58,804 nt of DNA from Desulfobacterota bacterium AH_259_B03_O07. GTDB taxonomy: Bacteria > Desulfobacterota_D > UBA1144 > Nemesobacterales > CSP1-2. The notes under the pieces were generated by a model. The model ran no database searches. It saw nothing but the letters and a program-made list of their open reading frames with translations, and was not told the origin of the DNA. Made by a program: the position numbers and the translations under genes. The DNA is taken from the NCBI GenBank assembly GCA_027717645.1, contig JALLOG010000006.1, positions 1 to 58,804 of the forward strand, given 5' to 3'. Shown piece by piece: positions 34,470-43,464 of the stretch (within the stretch, counting starts at the first letter, position 1; each line of letters opens with the position of its first letter).

Positions 34470-35243
34470 TTATCTGCGTTGCAGTAAAAGCACTTGGTAA
34501 ATTCCACAAGAGTAACGTAACTTGGCCAGAATTCCTGATTTTGGATAATATGACATCAATAGTCTGAAAATCATCGATGAAGCTATAGAGGTTTTCCAAT
34601 CATAAATGTATCCTGGAACAAAGACACGGTCTCTTGCAATAATAGTAAAGCCCACTTTGCGGATTAGTATATCCAGACGAGTTTCACTTATCCAATCTTC
34701 GACGGGCTGTTCATTAGGATATGCTTTTTTCCACAAATCCCAAAGTTCCCCGCGTGGTGTTGTTACAAGGGCAAAACCACCGGGAGCCAAAAGAGTATAA
34801 ATCGATTTCGCAAATTCTTCTTTCTCAGAATCTTGTACGTGCTCAATTACTTCAGATGAGACTATCAAGTTAAAATGTTTGGCTCCATAAATTCCAAGTA
34901 AAACCGTAGCATTAGCTGTGATGAAATCAATTTGTGGAAAAAGCTGTTTTGCCCTTTTTATTGCTGCAGAAACAGGATCAACTCCTAAAATATTACCATA
35001 AACACTAAGTAAATTTGTAAGCGACCCTCTCCCGCATCCCAAATCTATAATTTTAAGTGGTTTTGATTCTTTTGATTTAGGTAAAACATAATTGTCTATA
35101 AAGTATATTATCTTTTCGAAACGTAAACGTTCATACATATTTGGTTCTCTTGATCCCCATTCATCGCTTGACCAAAGATCATTATAGTATTCTTCAATAT
35201 TCTTGGGTTGTTTTTTTAGGTTATTCGATTCTGGAGTATGCAA
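34470..35243 (-). CDS. SAM-dependent methyltransferase
   Basis: 257 residues. Motif I LKIIDLGCGRGSLTNLLSVY, ribose-binding NILGVDPVSAAIKRAK, motif IV FNLIVSSEVIEHVQDSEKEE and GFALVTTPRGELWDLWKKAY. It begins one base after the wzt stop, so it is translationally linked to the exporter ATPase. That linkage makes it the best candidate of the three for a chain-terminating or export-coupled methyltransferase. Confidence 0.82.
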   Translation of the reverse strand: MHTPESNNLKKQPKNIEEYYNDLWSSDEWGSREPNMYERLRFEKIIYFIDNYVLPKSKESKPLKIIDLGCGRGSLTNLLSVYGNILGVDPVSAAIKRAKQLFPQIDFITANATVLLGIYGAKHFNLIVSSEVIEHVQDSEKEEFAKSIYTLLAPGGFALVTTPRGELWDLWKKAYPNEQPVEDWISETRLDILIRKVGFTIIARDRVFVPGYIYDWKTSIASSMIFRLLMSYYPKSGILAKLRYSCGIYQVLLLQRR

Positions 35244-35244
35244 T

Positions 35245-36525
35245 TTAATCCTCTCTATTTGATTCCCATCGAGTGGCTAAGAATACTAAACCATATTCTT
35301 TTCCCATGGGCATGCTTGTGTTAAATACATCTGAAGGCCTAACATCAAAATAGGTTGCATGAGAAACTTTGTCATATACTTTGTTCGACTTGTCGGCAAG
35401 AATCAAGTCGAGAAAATATCGATCCGGCAAGAGATTTAATTTCTCAATATGACATGAAACTATGCATTCACCCTGAATTGGCTTCAGTTCATAACCGGCT
35501 TCTATATTGGCGATATGAAAAAGCAGTTGATTGAATGGTGTGCGTATTTGTATTCCTATCCATGGGCTTTGAATAGGATGTTCGGAAAATATTTTTAACC
35601 TTAGAGTAATTCCACAACCCATTTTTACGATACGGCTATGCTCTCCATGAGCATTCAGTATCTGTATACTTAAGAATTGAGCGGTAGTATTAAGTCTTCG
35701 ATGGGAGCGATCTGAAATATTTTCCAAATCTAATAATTGTGACTTAGTCAAATAATGAGCAAGAACATCTTGGGTTTGCCCACATGATTGAATTTCGCCA
35801 TCGTGAAGCCATATTGCATTAGTACATAAAGTCTCGATTAACGCCATATTGTGTGATACGATCAGAACTGTCCGGCCACTTTTGGTAACTGATTGCATTG
35901 AGCCTATACATTTCCTTTGAAAATCTATATCTCCTACAGCCAGCACTTCATCTATTAAAAGTATTTCCGGGTCCAGATGCGCTGCAACAGCGAAAGCTAG
36001 GCGAACATACATGCCACTTGAGTAATGTTTTACTGGAGTATCGATAAACTTTTCAATCTCGGCAAAGGCAACAATCTCATCAAATTTCCTATTAATTTCC
36101 TCTCTTTTCATACCCAAGATTGCGCCATTCAAGTAAATATTCTCTCGGCCTGTGAGTTCCGGATGAAACCCGGTACCTACTTCTAGCAACGAACCTACTC
36201 TGCCCTTAATTTCAGCATAGCCATGGGTTGGTTCAGTTATGCGAGAAAGGATTTTAAACAAAGTAGTTTTACCTGCTCCATTTCGTCCAATGACACCAAT
36301 TACTTCACCTTGCTTAACTTCGAACGAAACATCTTTCAAAGCCCAGATCTTATCGTCATAATCAGAAATACTTGTGGATTGACCTCGTAGAACCATTTCT
36401 AGACTGTGAAACGATGAGAAAAATGCTTTAGTTAAAGAATCGCGTAGTGTGTTGTATCTCCCTATTTTTTTACCGATACGATATTGTTTACTTAGATCTT
36501 CTACACGGATGGCTATGTTACCCAT
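35245..36525 (-). CDS. wzt: Polysaccharide ABC transporter ATPase with Wzt C-terminal domain
   Basis: 426 residues. Nucleotide-binding domain at about 1-240: Walker A VIGRNGAGKTT, signature YSSGMYVRLAFAVA, Walker B ILLIDEVLAVGD and switch SHNMA. The region from about 270 to 415 is beta-rich and resembles the Wzt carbohydrate-binding domain (QFLSIQILNAHGEHSR, GITLRLKIFSEHP, IGIQIRTPFNQLLFHI). Such a domain recognises the finished glycan before export. It lies 19 bases downstream of wzm. Together they move lipid-linked polysaccharide across the inner membrane. Confidence 0.92.
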   Translation of the reverse strand: MGNIAIRVEDLSKQYRIGKKIGRYNTLRDSLTKAFFSSFHSLEMVLRGQSTSISDYDDKIWALKDVSFEVKQGEVIGVIGRNGAGKTTLFKILSRITEPTHGYAEIKGRVGSLLEVGTGFHPELTGRENIYLNGAILGMKREEINRKFDEIVAFAEIEKFIDTPVKHYSSGMYVRLAFAVAAHLDPEILLIDEVLAVGDIDFQRKCIGSMQSVTKSGRTVLIVSHNMALIETLCTNAIWLHDGEIQSCGQTQDVLAHYLTKSQLLDLENISDRSHRRLNTTAQFLSIQILNAHGEHSRIVKMGCGITLRLKIFSEHPIQSPWIGIQIRTPFNQLLFHIANIEAGYELKPIQGECIVSCHIEKLNLLPDRYFLDLILADKSNKVYDKVSHATYFDVRPSDVFNTSMPMGKEYGLVFLATRWESNRED

Positions 36526-36544
36526 ATAGTAATAACTTTATTCC

Positions 36545-37417
36545 TTATATGACATCTGCGAAGGTTTTTTCCATTCTTCTGAAATAAAAGACACCAGCAA
36601 CCAATATTATTAAAGCAGCCAATGATGAAATAATAATAGTGTAACCAGGAGCAGTATCCGTTCCCAGCAAGGCCCAGCGAAAGCCTTCAACTACTCCAAC
36701 CATAGGATTTATACCGTATAGTGTTCGCCATGGTTCTGAAAGAAGGCTACTAGGGTAGGCTATGGGAGTTGCAAATAGCCAGAACTGAGTTACAAAAGGA
36801 ATAATATATCGAACATCGCGATATTCCACATTTAAAGTAGAAAACCAAAGTCCAACTCCAATTGATGTGATGAAAGCCAATAACAATAATAATGGTAACC
36901 AAACTATGTTCCATGTAGGAGAAATCTTGAAATAAACCATCATCCCAAGTAATACGATGAAAGCAAGTACAAAATCCAGAAATCCGGATAAAACACTGGA
37001 TATAGGTATAGCAAGACGAGGAAAATAGACTTTTCTTATCAAATTTGCACTATCAACGAGACTGTTTGAAGATTGGTTCAAACCATTTGCAAAGAAAGTC
37101 CATGGTACAAGAGCGGCATAGCTAAAAATTGGGTAAGGGATATTATCTGATGGGATTTTTGCCAATTTCCCAAAGAACAAGCTAAAAACTAGCATTGTGA
37201 AGAATGGTTGAATAATTGCCCATGCAGCACCCAAAACTGTTTGTTTATAACGAACTTTAATGTCACGCCAAACCAAGAAATATAAAAGTTCATGGTGTTG
37301 CCAAAGTTCATCTAGCCTGAGTGATACCCAGCCAGTTGATGGTCGAATTATAGTAGTACTTAGTGTTTCAATATTAACAGTGTCTTTGGTATCCTTTACC
37401 TCGATTTTACCTAACAC
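36545..37417 (-). CDS. wzm: Polysaccharide ABC transporter permease
   Basis: 290-residue ABC-2 type permease with six predicted membrane helices. The family signature is FLVWRDIKVRYKQTVLGAAW, then AIIQPFFTMLVFSLFFGKLA; PYPIFSYAALVPWTFFANGL and FATPIAYPSSL are also typical. The start is GTG 37417 with GAGAGG about 5 bases upstream. It is the first gene of the leftward exporter-methyltransferase-glycosyltransferase series. Its promoter should lie in the 900-base gap upstream. Confidence 0.92.
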   Translation of the reverse strand: MLGKIEVKDTKDTVNIETLSTTIIRPSTGWVSLRLDELWQHHELLYFLVWRDIKVRYKQTVLGAAWAIIQPFFTMLVFSLFFGKLAKIPSDNIPYPIFSYAALVPWTFFANGLNQSSNSLVDSANLIRKVYFPRLAIPISSVLSGFLDFVLAFIVLLGMMVYFKISPTWNIVWLPLLLLLAFITSIGVGLWFSTLNVEYRDVRYIIPFVTQFWLFATPIAYPSSLLSEPWRTLYGINPMVGVVEGFRWALLGTDTAPGYTIIISSLAALIILVAGVFYFRRMEKTFADVI

Positions 37418-38319
37418 TGAAACCTCTCATAATTTCTGTTTGTTTTTTCCATTAATAATATATACAAGATATTGTTAACAAGTTTTTCAGAGGTAAAAAA
37501 TTTATTGATTTATAATCTTTTTTATGAAAATATTATATATATGAAAAAATAGTGCACTATTTAATATCTTTATTTTGTAAATTGTAACTAGTTGAAAATA
37601 AAAGGTATTGAATAGCGTTTTTAAATTAACTATCTTCTCATAATTTGTACATTTAGACAATAGCATTATCCGCAAATCTTCTAATTTCAACTTTATTTGA
37701 TGGTACTTTGAGCAATTCTTTATTATTAGATTTTAAACTTTTTGAAGTTTGAAATTTTTATGTTATGGATGTTAATCACTTTCAATTGCGAGGTTGGCTA
37801 CAAATCAAAATAGGATAAAGAACATCACTACAAATTGAATTAATATAGCTTCGCATGCTAACTTACATTAAATATTTAAAACTTTAACATCTTACAATAT
37901 AGTATCACCCTGACAATGATAGAAATCAACTTGTTTGCAATTTAAAAAAAATTGATTAAGAAATTTGTTTGATCCAAATCATTAAATATAAAATAAAAAA
38001 AATAGAATTGTAGGGAGTATTATAAAAAAGGATGAATCTATTTAAACCATATTAAAATCACTGATCGGATTATTCTATTGCCTACGTAATGTATTTTAAT
38101 AATTGATTTGGATTTCTATTTATAATAAATTTCATTCAATTTACTTTCTTACAATTTATATTCCTAACAAAGTTATTCAGAGACAATTTTGTAGATTGGT
38201 TTTAAAACGGTGATTAATAATTTCTTATATCGAGTGATTCTTATTAGAACACATTATTTGTAAACGTGCTATAATTATTACATATACTACAAATTAATTT
38301 TTTCACAAGGATTAACAAA
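37418..38319. other. 902-base AT-rich divergent intergenic region
   Basis: No convincing gene; a 62-codon leftward ORF (37502-37690) has no signal, motif or ribosome binding site that supports it. The stretch separates the leftward wzm series from the rightward epimerase and probably holds both promoters. TATAAT at 38270-38275 is a candidate -10 box for the epimerase without a good -35. The length is striking for this compact locus and could hide a leader RNA or a deleted gene. Confidence 0.5.
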
Positions 38320-39312
38320 ATGACTACATTAATAACAGGTGGGGCTGGATTTATTGGTTCTCATCTAGCGGAAGAACTTCTAAAAAGAGGAGAAGAAACG
38401 TATATAGTTGATGACCTTTCCACAGGAAGTATTGAGAACGTAACTCATCTAAAGGGGAATCCAAAATTTCACTATGCAATAGATACGATAATGAATAAAC
38501 AACTTATGGCAGAGCTTGTAGATACTGTAGATGTCATCTTTCACCTTGCGGCTTCGGTGGGAGTGCGACTTATAATCGATAGCCCTGTTCATACAATATC
38601 CACAAATATCAGAGGTACTGATATGCTACTTGAGCTTGCAGCAAAAAAGAAAAAGAAAGTAATTATTGCTTCCACAAGTGAGGTATATGGAAAAGGAAAC
38701 AAAATTCCATTTAACGAAAACGATGATTCTGTTTTGGGCCCAACAATCAAATCCAGATGGAGCTACGCCTGCTCCAAATTAATCGATGAGTTCCTTGCGT
38801 TAGCATATTTTAAAGAAAAAAGGTTACCCATTGTAATTACTAGACTTTTCAATACGGTTGGTCCTCGTCAGAATGGACGCTATGGGATGGTAATACCAAC
38901 GTTTGTTGAACAGGCATTAAGTGGGGAGCCAATTACAGTATATGGTGATGGAAATCAGACAAGATGTTTCAGCTGGGTTGGTGATATAGTAAATGGGTTA
39001 ATAGCTTTATCAGAAAATCCTAAAGCTATAGGAGATGTTTTTAATATAGGTAATGACAAGGAAATAATGATACGAGATCTAGCCAAATTGGTAAAGGAAT
39101 TAAGCAATAGTGATTCAGATATAGTTTATATCCCATATGAACAAGCTTATCAAGAAGGTTTTGAAGATATGAGAAAACGAGTCCCTGATATCTCAAGAAT
39201 AAAAAAACTTGTTAACTTTACCAATACACTTGAACTTACAGAGATTCTAACGATGATGATAAATTATTATTCAAAAGATAAAAATATTTATCTACTTTCA
39301 AAGGTTCAATAA
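38320..39312 (+). CDS. NAD-dependent sugar epimerase/dehydratase
   Basis: 330-residue extended SDR acting on a nucleotide sugar. The cofactor motif TGGAGFIGS is at residues 6-14, VDDLSTG follows, the active-site Ser/Thr is in IIASTSEVYGKG, and the YxxxK pair is Tyr149/Lys153 (SYACSK). GGxG-type C-terminal motifs ITVYGDGNQTRCFSWVGDIV and DVFNIGND are present. It could be a GalE-like or UDP-glucuronate-type epimerase; the sequence does not settle the substrate. It is intact, unlike the epimerase at 20817, and stands 1 base ahead of the initiating sugar transferase. Confidence 0.88.
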   Translation: MTTLITGGAGFIGSHLAEELLKRGEETYIVDDLSTGSIENVTHLKGNPKFHYAIDTIMNKQLMAELVDTVDVIFHLAASVGVRLIIDSPVHTISTNIRGTDMLLELAAKKKKKVIIASTSEVYGKGNKIPFNENDDSVLGPTIKSRWSYACSKLIDEFLALAYFKEKRLPIVITRLFNTVGPRQNGRYGMVIPTFVEQALSGEPITVYGDGNQTRCFSWVGDIVNGLIALSENPKAIGDVFNIGNDKEIMIRDLAKLVKELSNSDSDIVYIPYEQAYQEGFEDMRKRVPDISRIKKLVNFTNTLELTEILTMMINYYSKDKNIYLLSKVQ

Positions 39313-39313
39313 G

Positions 39314-40003
39314 GTGAGTGATCCATTATCAGATAATACGCTCTATTATTCATTTTCTAAATCGGGCAAAGAAAATAAAACAATTTATATAAGTGAACCC
39401 TTCTTAAAAAGACCATTCGATTTTATTTTATCATTCATTGGTATTATACTGACATTGCCCTTATGGTTAACAATAGCTATTGCTATAAAGTTAGAGGATG
39501 GAGGCCCTGTATTCTACGTACAAGAAAGATGGGGAAAAAACAAAAAGAAAATCAAGGTTTGCAAATTTAGAACTATGGTTCTTAATGCCGATCAAAAATG
39601 GAAACACCTGGATGTTGGTGATGATGATCCAAGAATAACAAAAGTGGGAAAAATACTTAGAGTTATGGCATTAGATGAACTTCCCCAGCTACTGAGTATT
39701 TGTAAAGGAGATATGAGTTTGGTGGGTCCAAGAGCCTTACCTATAAATGCTAAAGTAAATGAATTAGATTCGGATTTACCTGATTATCAAATACCCGGTT
39801 TCGAACTAAGATCAAGTGTTCGTCCAGGACTTACTGGAATAATGCAAATATATGCACCCAAATATATTTCCAGGAGAAATAAATTTAAGTACGATATCAT
39901 CTATATTAGAAATCAAAGTATGTTGATGGATTTTAAGTTGATATTGCTTTCATTCTGGATAACATTACGAGGGCAATGGGAAAATGCTAATAAGAAAGTA
40001 TGA
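39314..40003 (+). CDS. Initiating phosphoglycosyltransferase (undecaprenyl-phosphate sugar transferase)
   Basis: 229 residues. Transfers a sugar-1-phosphate to undecaprenyl phosphate at the inner membrane, starting repeat-unit assembly. One N-terminal membrane helix (FILSFIGIILTLPLWLTIAI) precedes the conserved block: GPVFYVQERWGKNKKKIKVC, KFRTMV, the Asp-Glu pair in ALDELPQLLSICKGDMSLVG followed by PRALP, and RPGLTGIMQI. It is the short, monotopic form without the N-terminal WbaP-like domain. The GTG start at 39314 follows the epimerase stop by one base. Donor sugar unknown. Confidence 0.93.
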   Translation: MSDPLSDNTLYYSFSKSGKENKTIYISEPFLKRPFDFILSFIGIILTLPLWLTIAIAIKLEDGGPVFYVQERWGKNKKKIKVCKFRTMVLNADQKWKHLDVGDDDPRITKVGKILRVMALDELPQLLSICKGDMSLVGPRALPINAKVNELDSDLPDYQIPGFELRSSVRPGLTGIMQIYAPKYISRRNKFKYDIIYIRNQSMLMDFKLILLSFWITLRGQWENANKKV

Positions 40004-40111
40004 AAATAAACTTTTCCATAATTCATTTCTAAATAAATTTTTCATTATCTTCTTGAATGATTTTAATTTGAATTATTCGAATTGAATAGTGTTTCTTTTT
40101 ACGATGAACTC

Positions 40112-40819
40112 TTAACTATTAATAATGTCATAGGCTTTTTCTTTGATATTATTTACGCGTTCCTCTCCTACAATTTCAGTAAGTTTTGTTAATCCTCTTT
40201 TTATAATTGGTGGTCGGTTTGTTGCAGAATGAGCATCTGATGCAATTATGTTAACTAGATTTTCATTTGCAAGAAAGTTTGCACATTCCATAGCTTCATG
40301 ACCAAAATATCCTAATAAACTCGAGGTTGTAATCTGAATTAAAGCTCCGTTTTCAGAAATATCTTTTAACCTTTTAGGATTAGATTGAATTTCCCGACAT
40401 CTTTCAGGGTGTGCAAATATCGGAACTATACCAGATTCCTTTAAACGAAAAATTACCTCTTCAATACCTAATGGAATAGAAATAAAAGGTGTTTCTAATA
40501 AAAGATATGAGCCGCCATTCAATGTCAGAATTCTACCTTGATTAACAAGCTCAAGGATGTTTTCAGTTATTCCTACTTCCATTCCGGGGAGTACTGTTAG
40601 GGAAATACTCTCTTCTTTTATTTTTAGATTTAACTCATCAACCATATCCTTGACATTTTCAGAGTTAGGTTCCCAACCACTACCTTTAATCCAATGTGGT
40701 GTTGTAATAGCGATTTTTACACCTTCTTCCGATAACATTTGGGCTAATTCAATACTCTCTTCCCATGAACTAGGCCCATCATCTATATTAGGTAAAAGAT
40801 GGCAGTGAATATCGATCAC
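40112..40819 (-). CDS. CpsB/CapC-type protein tyrosine phosphatase (PHP fold)
   Basis: 235 residues. Metal-binding PHP motifs: MIDIHCHLLPNIDDGPSSWE at the start, TTPHW, the GMEVGIT segment, FAHPERCREIQ and the final ASDAHS. CpsB enzymes dephosphorylate the Tyr-rich tail of Wzc/CpsD kinases, so this is the probable partner of the BY-kinase at 43465-45792 in the same leftward run. GTG 40819 has AAGGAG about 9 bases upstream and starts 5 bases after the Wzy-like gene. Confidence 0.92.
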   Translation of the reverse strand: MIDIHCHLLPNIDDGPSSWEESIELAQMLSEEGVKIAITTPHWIKGSGWEPNSENVKDMVDELNLKIKEESISLTVLPGMEVGITENILELVNQGRILTLNGGSYLLLETPFISIPLGIEEVIFRLKESGIVPIFAHPERCREIQSNPKRLKDISENGALIQITTSSLLGYFGHEAMECANFLANENLVNIIASDAHSATNRPPIIKRGLTKLTEIVGEERVNNIKEKAYDIINS

Positions 40820-40824
40820 TATCT

Positions 40825-42213
40825 CTATCTCCTTTCCAGATTTTTCACGAGACTGATTGTAAGACCAAAGAGAAAAGCAAAATAATATGCATTAGCTGGG
40901 ATTTGAAAGTTAAATTCAGTAAAGGCATGTATTAACATGGCAAAAATTCCACTAATTGATCCTATTGTTAAAAAATATCTTAAGGGATCAACCTTAGGTG
41001 ATAAAGAACCTAATACAATCCAAGCATTTTTGTAAATGAGAATTATGCTAATTAAGACGAGAATTAGTCCAATCAAACCTGTTTCAGAGGCAAGTTCCAA
41101 GTAATCGTTATGTGTATGGCTAAAAGTAAGAGGCCAGAAAGCATTATTCTTATAAAGGGTGAAACTGAGTCCAAAGGTACCTAATCCTGTTCCAAAAATT
41201 GGAAAGTCTTTTATTAGCTCAAAGGTATCCTTCCAAACATAGGTACGTAATGGTAGTGCCTCTTTTGTTTCAGTAAATCTTTGGATAACAGGATCCAGGC
41301 CTATCCATAATGAATAACCCATCACTATTATTAAAAAAATCGCTAAAGCCAATAATCTTACTCTTAGGCTACTTTGCAATGAAAGAAGTACATAAAAGAA
41401 GACAATTGAACATAAAAAGGATAAAATGCCTCCCCTTGAACCGGATAGTATCAGACTAAGGGTCATAAGGGCCGTGACAAAAAAAAGTATAAAATGAGTT
41501 GAAAGGTTAAACTTAATAATATCCTTCCATGTGTTTCCCTTCTTCATTCCTTTCGTGAAGAGGTAAAATGAGTATCCTAGGGAAAGAGGAATTACCATTC
41601 CAAGAAATCCTGCAAAGTTGTTTGGATTTACATAAGTTCCGGATGCTCTTACTTCTCCAGAAGCTTGAGTAATGCCTGTAAAATACTGTAATAGGCCAAG
41701 AGCAGATTCTATTACTCCAACAATAAATACAATCCAGAATATCCTTCTTATCTGATCACTTCTTTTGATATAATTAGCTATAATTATAAAAAAAAGTGCA
41801 TAGGAAATATAAAGGAGCAACTTTTGTTTTGTTGCGTAAGGGTACAAGCTAAGTATATTGGTGAGGTTGATGTTATCACCAAAAATCCTTGTGAGTTCAG
41901 TATTCTTAATTTCCCAAAGATTCGAGGTATTAGGAGATATAATTTCTAAGATTTGTGTCGGCAAAGGTATAATTTGAAAAATAAGAACTAGAAAAAAAAG
42001 CCCCATAAAAATGTAAAGCGGGGAATAGCTAAACTCTATTCTACCTTTTAATGCTTGTTGTACTAGCCATGACCCAAAAACGAGGAAGGAAACTATTTCA
42101 AAAAATGAAACAGACCATGTTTCTACTGTGCCATAAGGAAGAGGAGAAAGTAATATGATTATAATTCCAATATTGATAATTAGAGGAATAAACTTTTCAG
42201 TAAGAAAAAACAT
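40825..42213 (-). CDS. O-antigen polymerase/ligase family protein (Wzy/WaaL-like), copy 2
   Basis: 462 residues with about 12 hydrophobic segments. The Wzy_C loop is clear: IFGTGLGTFGLSFTLYKNN, then SHTHNDYLELASETGLIGLI. It belongs to the leftward operon wza-wzc-TPR-this gene-cpsB and is the natural polymerase of a Wzy-dependent pathway with Wza/Wzc. A WaaL-like ligase role is the alternative. A second family member lies at 28342-29715. Confidence 0.87.
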   Translation of the reverse strand: MFFLTEKFIPLIINIGIIIILLSPLPYGTVETWSVSFFEIVSFLVFGSWLVQQALKGRIEFSYSPLYIFMGLFFLVLIFQIIPLPTQILEIISPNTSNLWEIKNTELTRIFGDNINLTNILSLYPYATKQKLLLYISYALFFIIIANYIKRSDQIRRIFWIVFIVGVIESALGLLQYFTGITQASGEVRASGTYVNPNNFAGFLGMVIPLSLGYSFYLFTKGMKKGNTWKDIIKFNLSTHFILFFVTALMTLSLILSGSRGGILSFLCSIVFFYVLLSLQSSLRVRLLALAIFLIIVMGYSLWIGLDPVIQRFTETKEALPLRTYVWKDTFELIKDFPIFGTGLGTFGLSFTLYKNNAFWPLTFSHTHNDYLELASETGLIGLILVLISIILIYKNAWIVLGSLSPKVDPLRYFLTIGSISGIFAMLIHAFTEFNFQIPANAYYFAFLFGLTISLVKNLERR

Positions 42214-42239
42214 AAGTGATACATCCAGTTAATTATGGT

Positions 42240-43463
42240 TTATTTAGAATTATCAAGTTCTACGTTGTCAATCCAAACTGATCCGGAAATAAAGCGATCA
42301 AACTTATCACTTTCATGACGCCTAAGACGGATTACTATTAAATTGCAGTCCCTCGGTGTTTTAAATGGCAACTTAACCGAGTGCCAATCATGAGTTCCCA
42401 CAATAGGCTTTGTCACGCCAATTATTTTCCCACTGTAATAGCAGTAAACTTCCCACTGTATACCGTTTCTTGTAGTTATACCTGTACTCTTCATATATAA
42501 CTTTAGAATATAGTCGGAGTTTTCATCAATGGGAACAGTTTGGTAAAGATGGCGAAAATCAACATTGTGGTTTCCATCAAATGTGATTTTCATTGAGCGG
42601 TTATCTTTTCCTATAACTGTGTCCCTTTCAATTTCTACACCTTCAATTTCATATGAGCTCCAATCAAAACCTCCATTCATTGGTTCGTCATCAAAATTTC
42701 CATTCCAAATTCCTTCCCAATGACCGAATGTCTCTTTCCATACAAATCTAGCAGATGAGATATCACCTTCTCCAATAAGGAAATTAACATATTTTATTGT
42801 AAGGTTTATTGTATGATCTCCTTTTGGATCATACCTTTTCCATGCTATATTTGCTTCCTCAAGTCTTTTGGTCTTGATAAGAAATTTTAGGTATGAAGGT
42901 AATTCATTGTCTGATATTATATTCAGGATTTTCTCTGCATCTCCAACGATTTGCCAAAGAGCTGCAAAAGCTCTTGTACGTCTATTCGGATCTTTGGCTA
43001 TGACTTCGCTTAAGTTGTCTAGAACGGAATCCTTATCCCCTAAATTTGTCGCGAGAATTCCCGCTCTCCACCTTAGAGATGGTACTCCAGGTGCCATATT
43101 AGTCGCAACTCTAAGCGCATACTCAGCCTTTGCGGTTTTTCCTTTTTCTGTAAAGAATTCTGCGAGTGAAATCCAATAGTTGTAGTTAAAAGGGCTTAAT
43201 TCTAATGCCTTTTTGTATAAAGATAAAACTTCCTCCTTTGAGTCCCCAAAATCGAGGTTAAGATGAGTCCCTAACAAAAAATAATAGAGTGGATTATGGG
43301 GATTGAGGGACATAGCTTCTCTATAGCCAGATTCTGTGCCTTTTATGGCATAAGAACTTGAAAGCCAGGAGATTATTGAACTATGTATTACATAAGCAGA
43401 AAAAAAAGAAACGAAACAAACAACTAAAATCTGATTTAGTCGGGAATTTAAATTTAGGTTCAT
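42240..43463 (-). CDS. Membrane-anchored TPR protein with C-terminal carbohydrate-binding-like domain
   Basis: 407 residues. An N-terminal membrane helix (ILVVCFVSFFSAYVIHSS, about 12-30) leads to TPR-like repeats at about 45-240 (NPHNPLYYFLLGTHLNLDFG, NYNYWISLAEFFTEKGKTAK). The C-terminal ~150 residues form a beta-sandwich like family 4/CenC carbohydrate-binding modules (GIWNGNFDDEPMNGGFDWSS, SMKITFDGNHN, SGSVWIDNVELD). It sits between wzc and the polymerase with almost no gap. A scaffold that gathers polymerase and polymer at the periplasmic face is a fair guess. Confidence 0.78.
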   Translation of the reverse strand: MNLNLNSRLNQILVVCFVSFFSAYVIHSSIISWLSSSYAIKGTESGYREAMSLNPHNPLYYFLLGTHLNLDFGDSKEEVLSLYKKALELSPFNYNYWISLAEFFTEKGKTAKAEYALRVATNMAPGVPSLRWRAGILATNLGDKDSVLDNLSEVIAKDPNRRTRAFAALWQIVGDAEKILNIISDNELPSYLKFLIKTKRLEEANIAWKRYDPKGDHTINLTIKYVNFLIGEGDISSARFVWKETFGHWEGIWNGNFDDEPMNGGFDWSSYEIEGVEIERDTVIGKDNRSMKITFDGNHNVDFRHLYQTVPIDENSDYILKLYMKSTGITTRNGIQWEVYCYYSGKIIGVTKPIVGTHDWHSVKLPFKTPRDCNLIVIRLRRHESDKFDRFISGSVWIDNVELDNSK

Positions 43464-43464
43464 C

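Noticed and set aside
37502-37690. 62-residue leftward ORF in the wzm upstream gap
   Set aside because: Low-complexity AT-driven sequence without a ribosome binding site.
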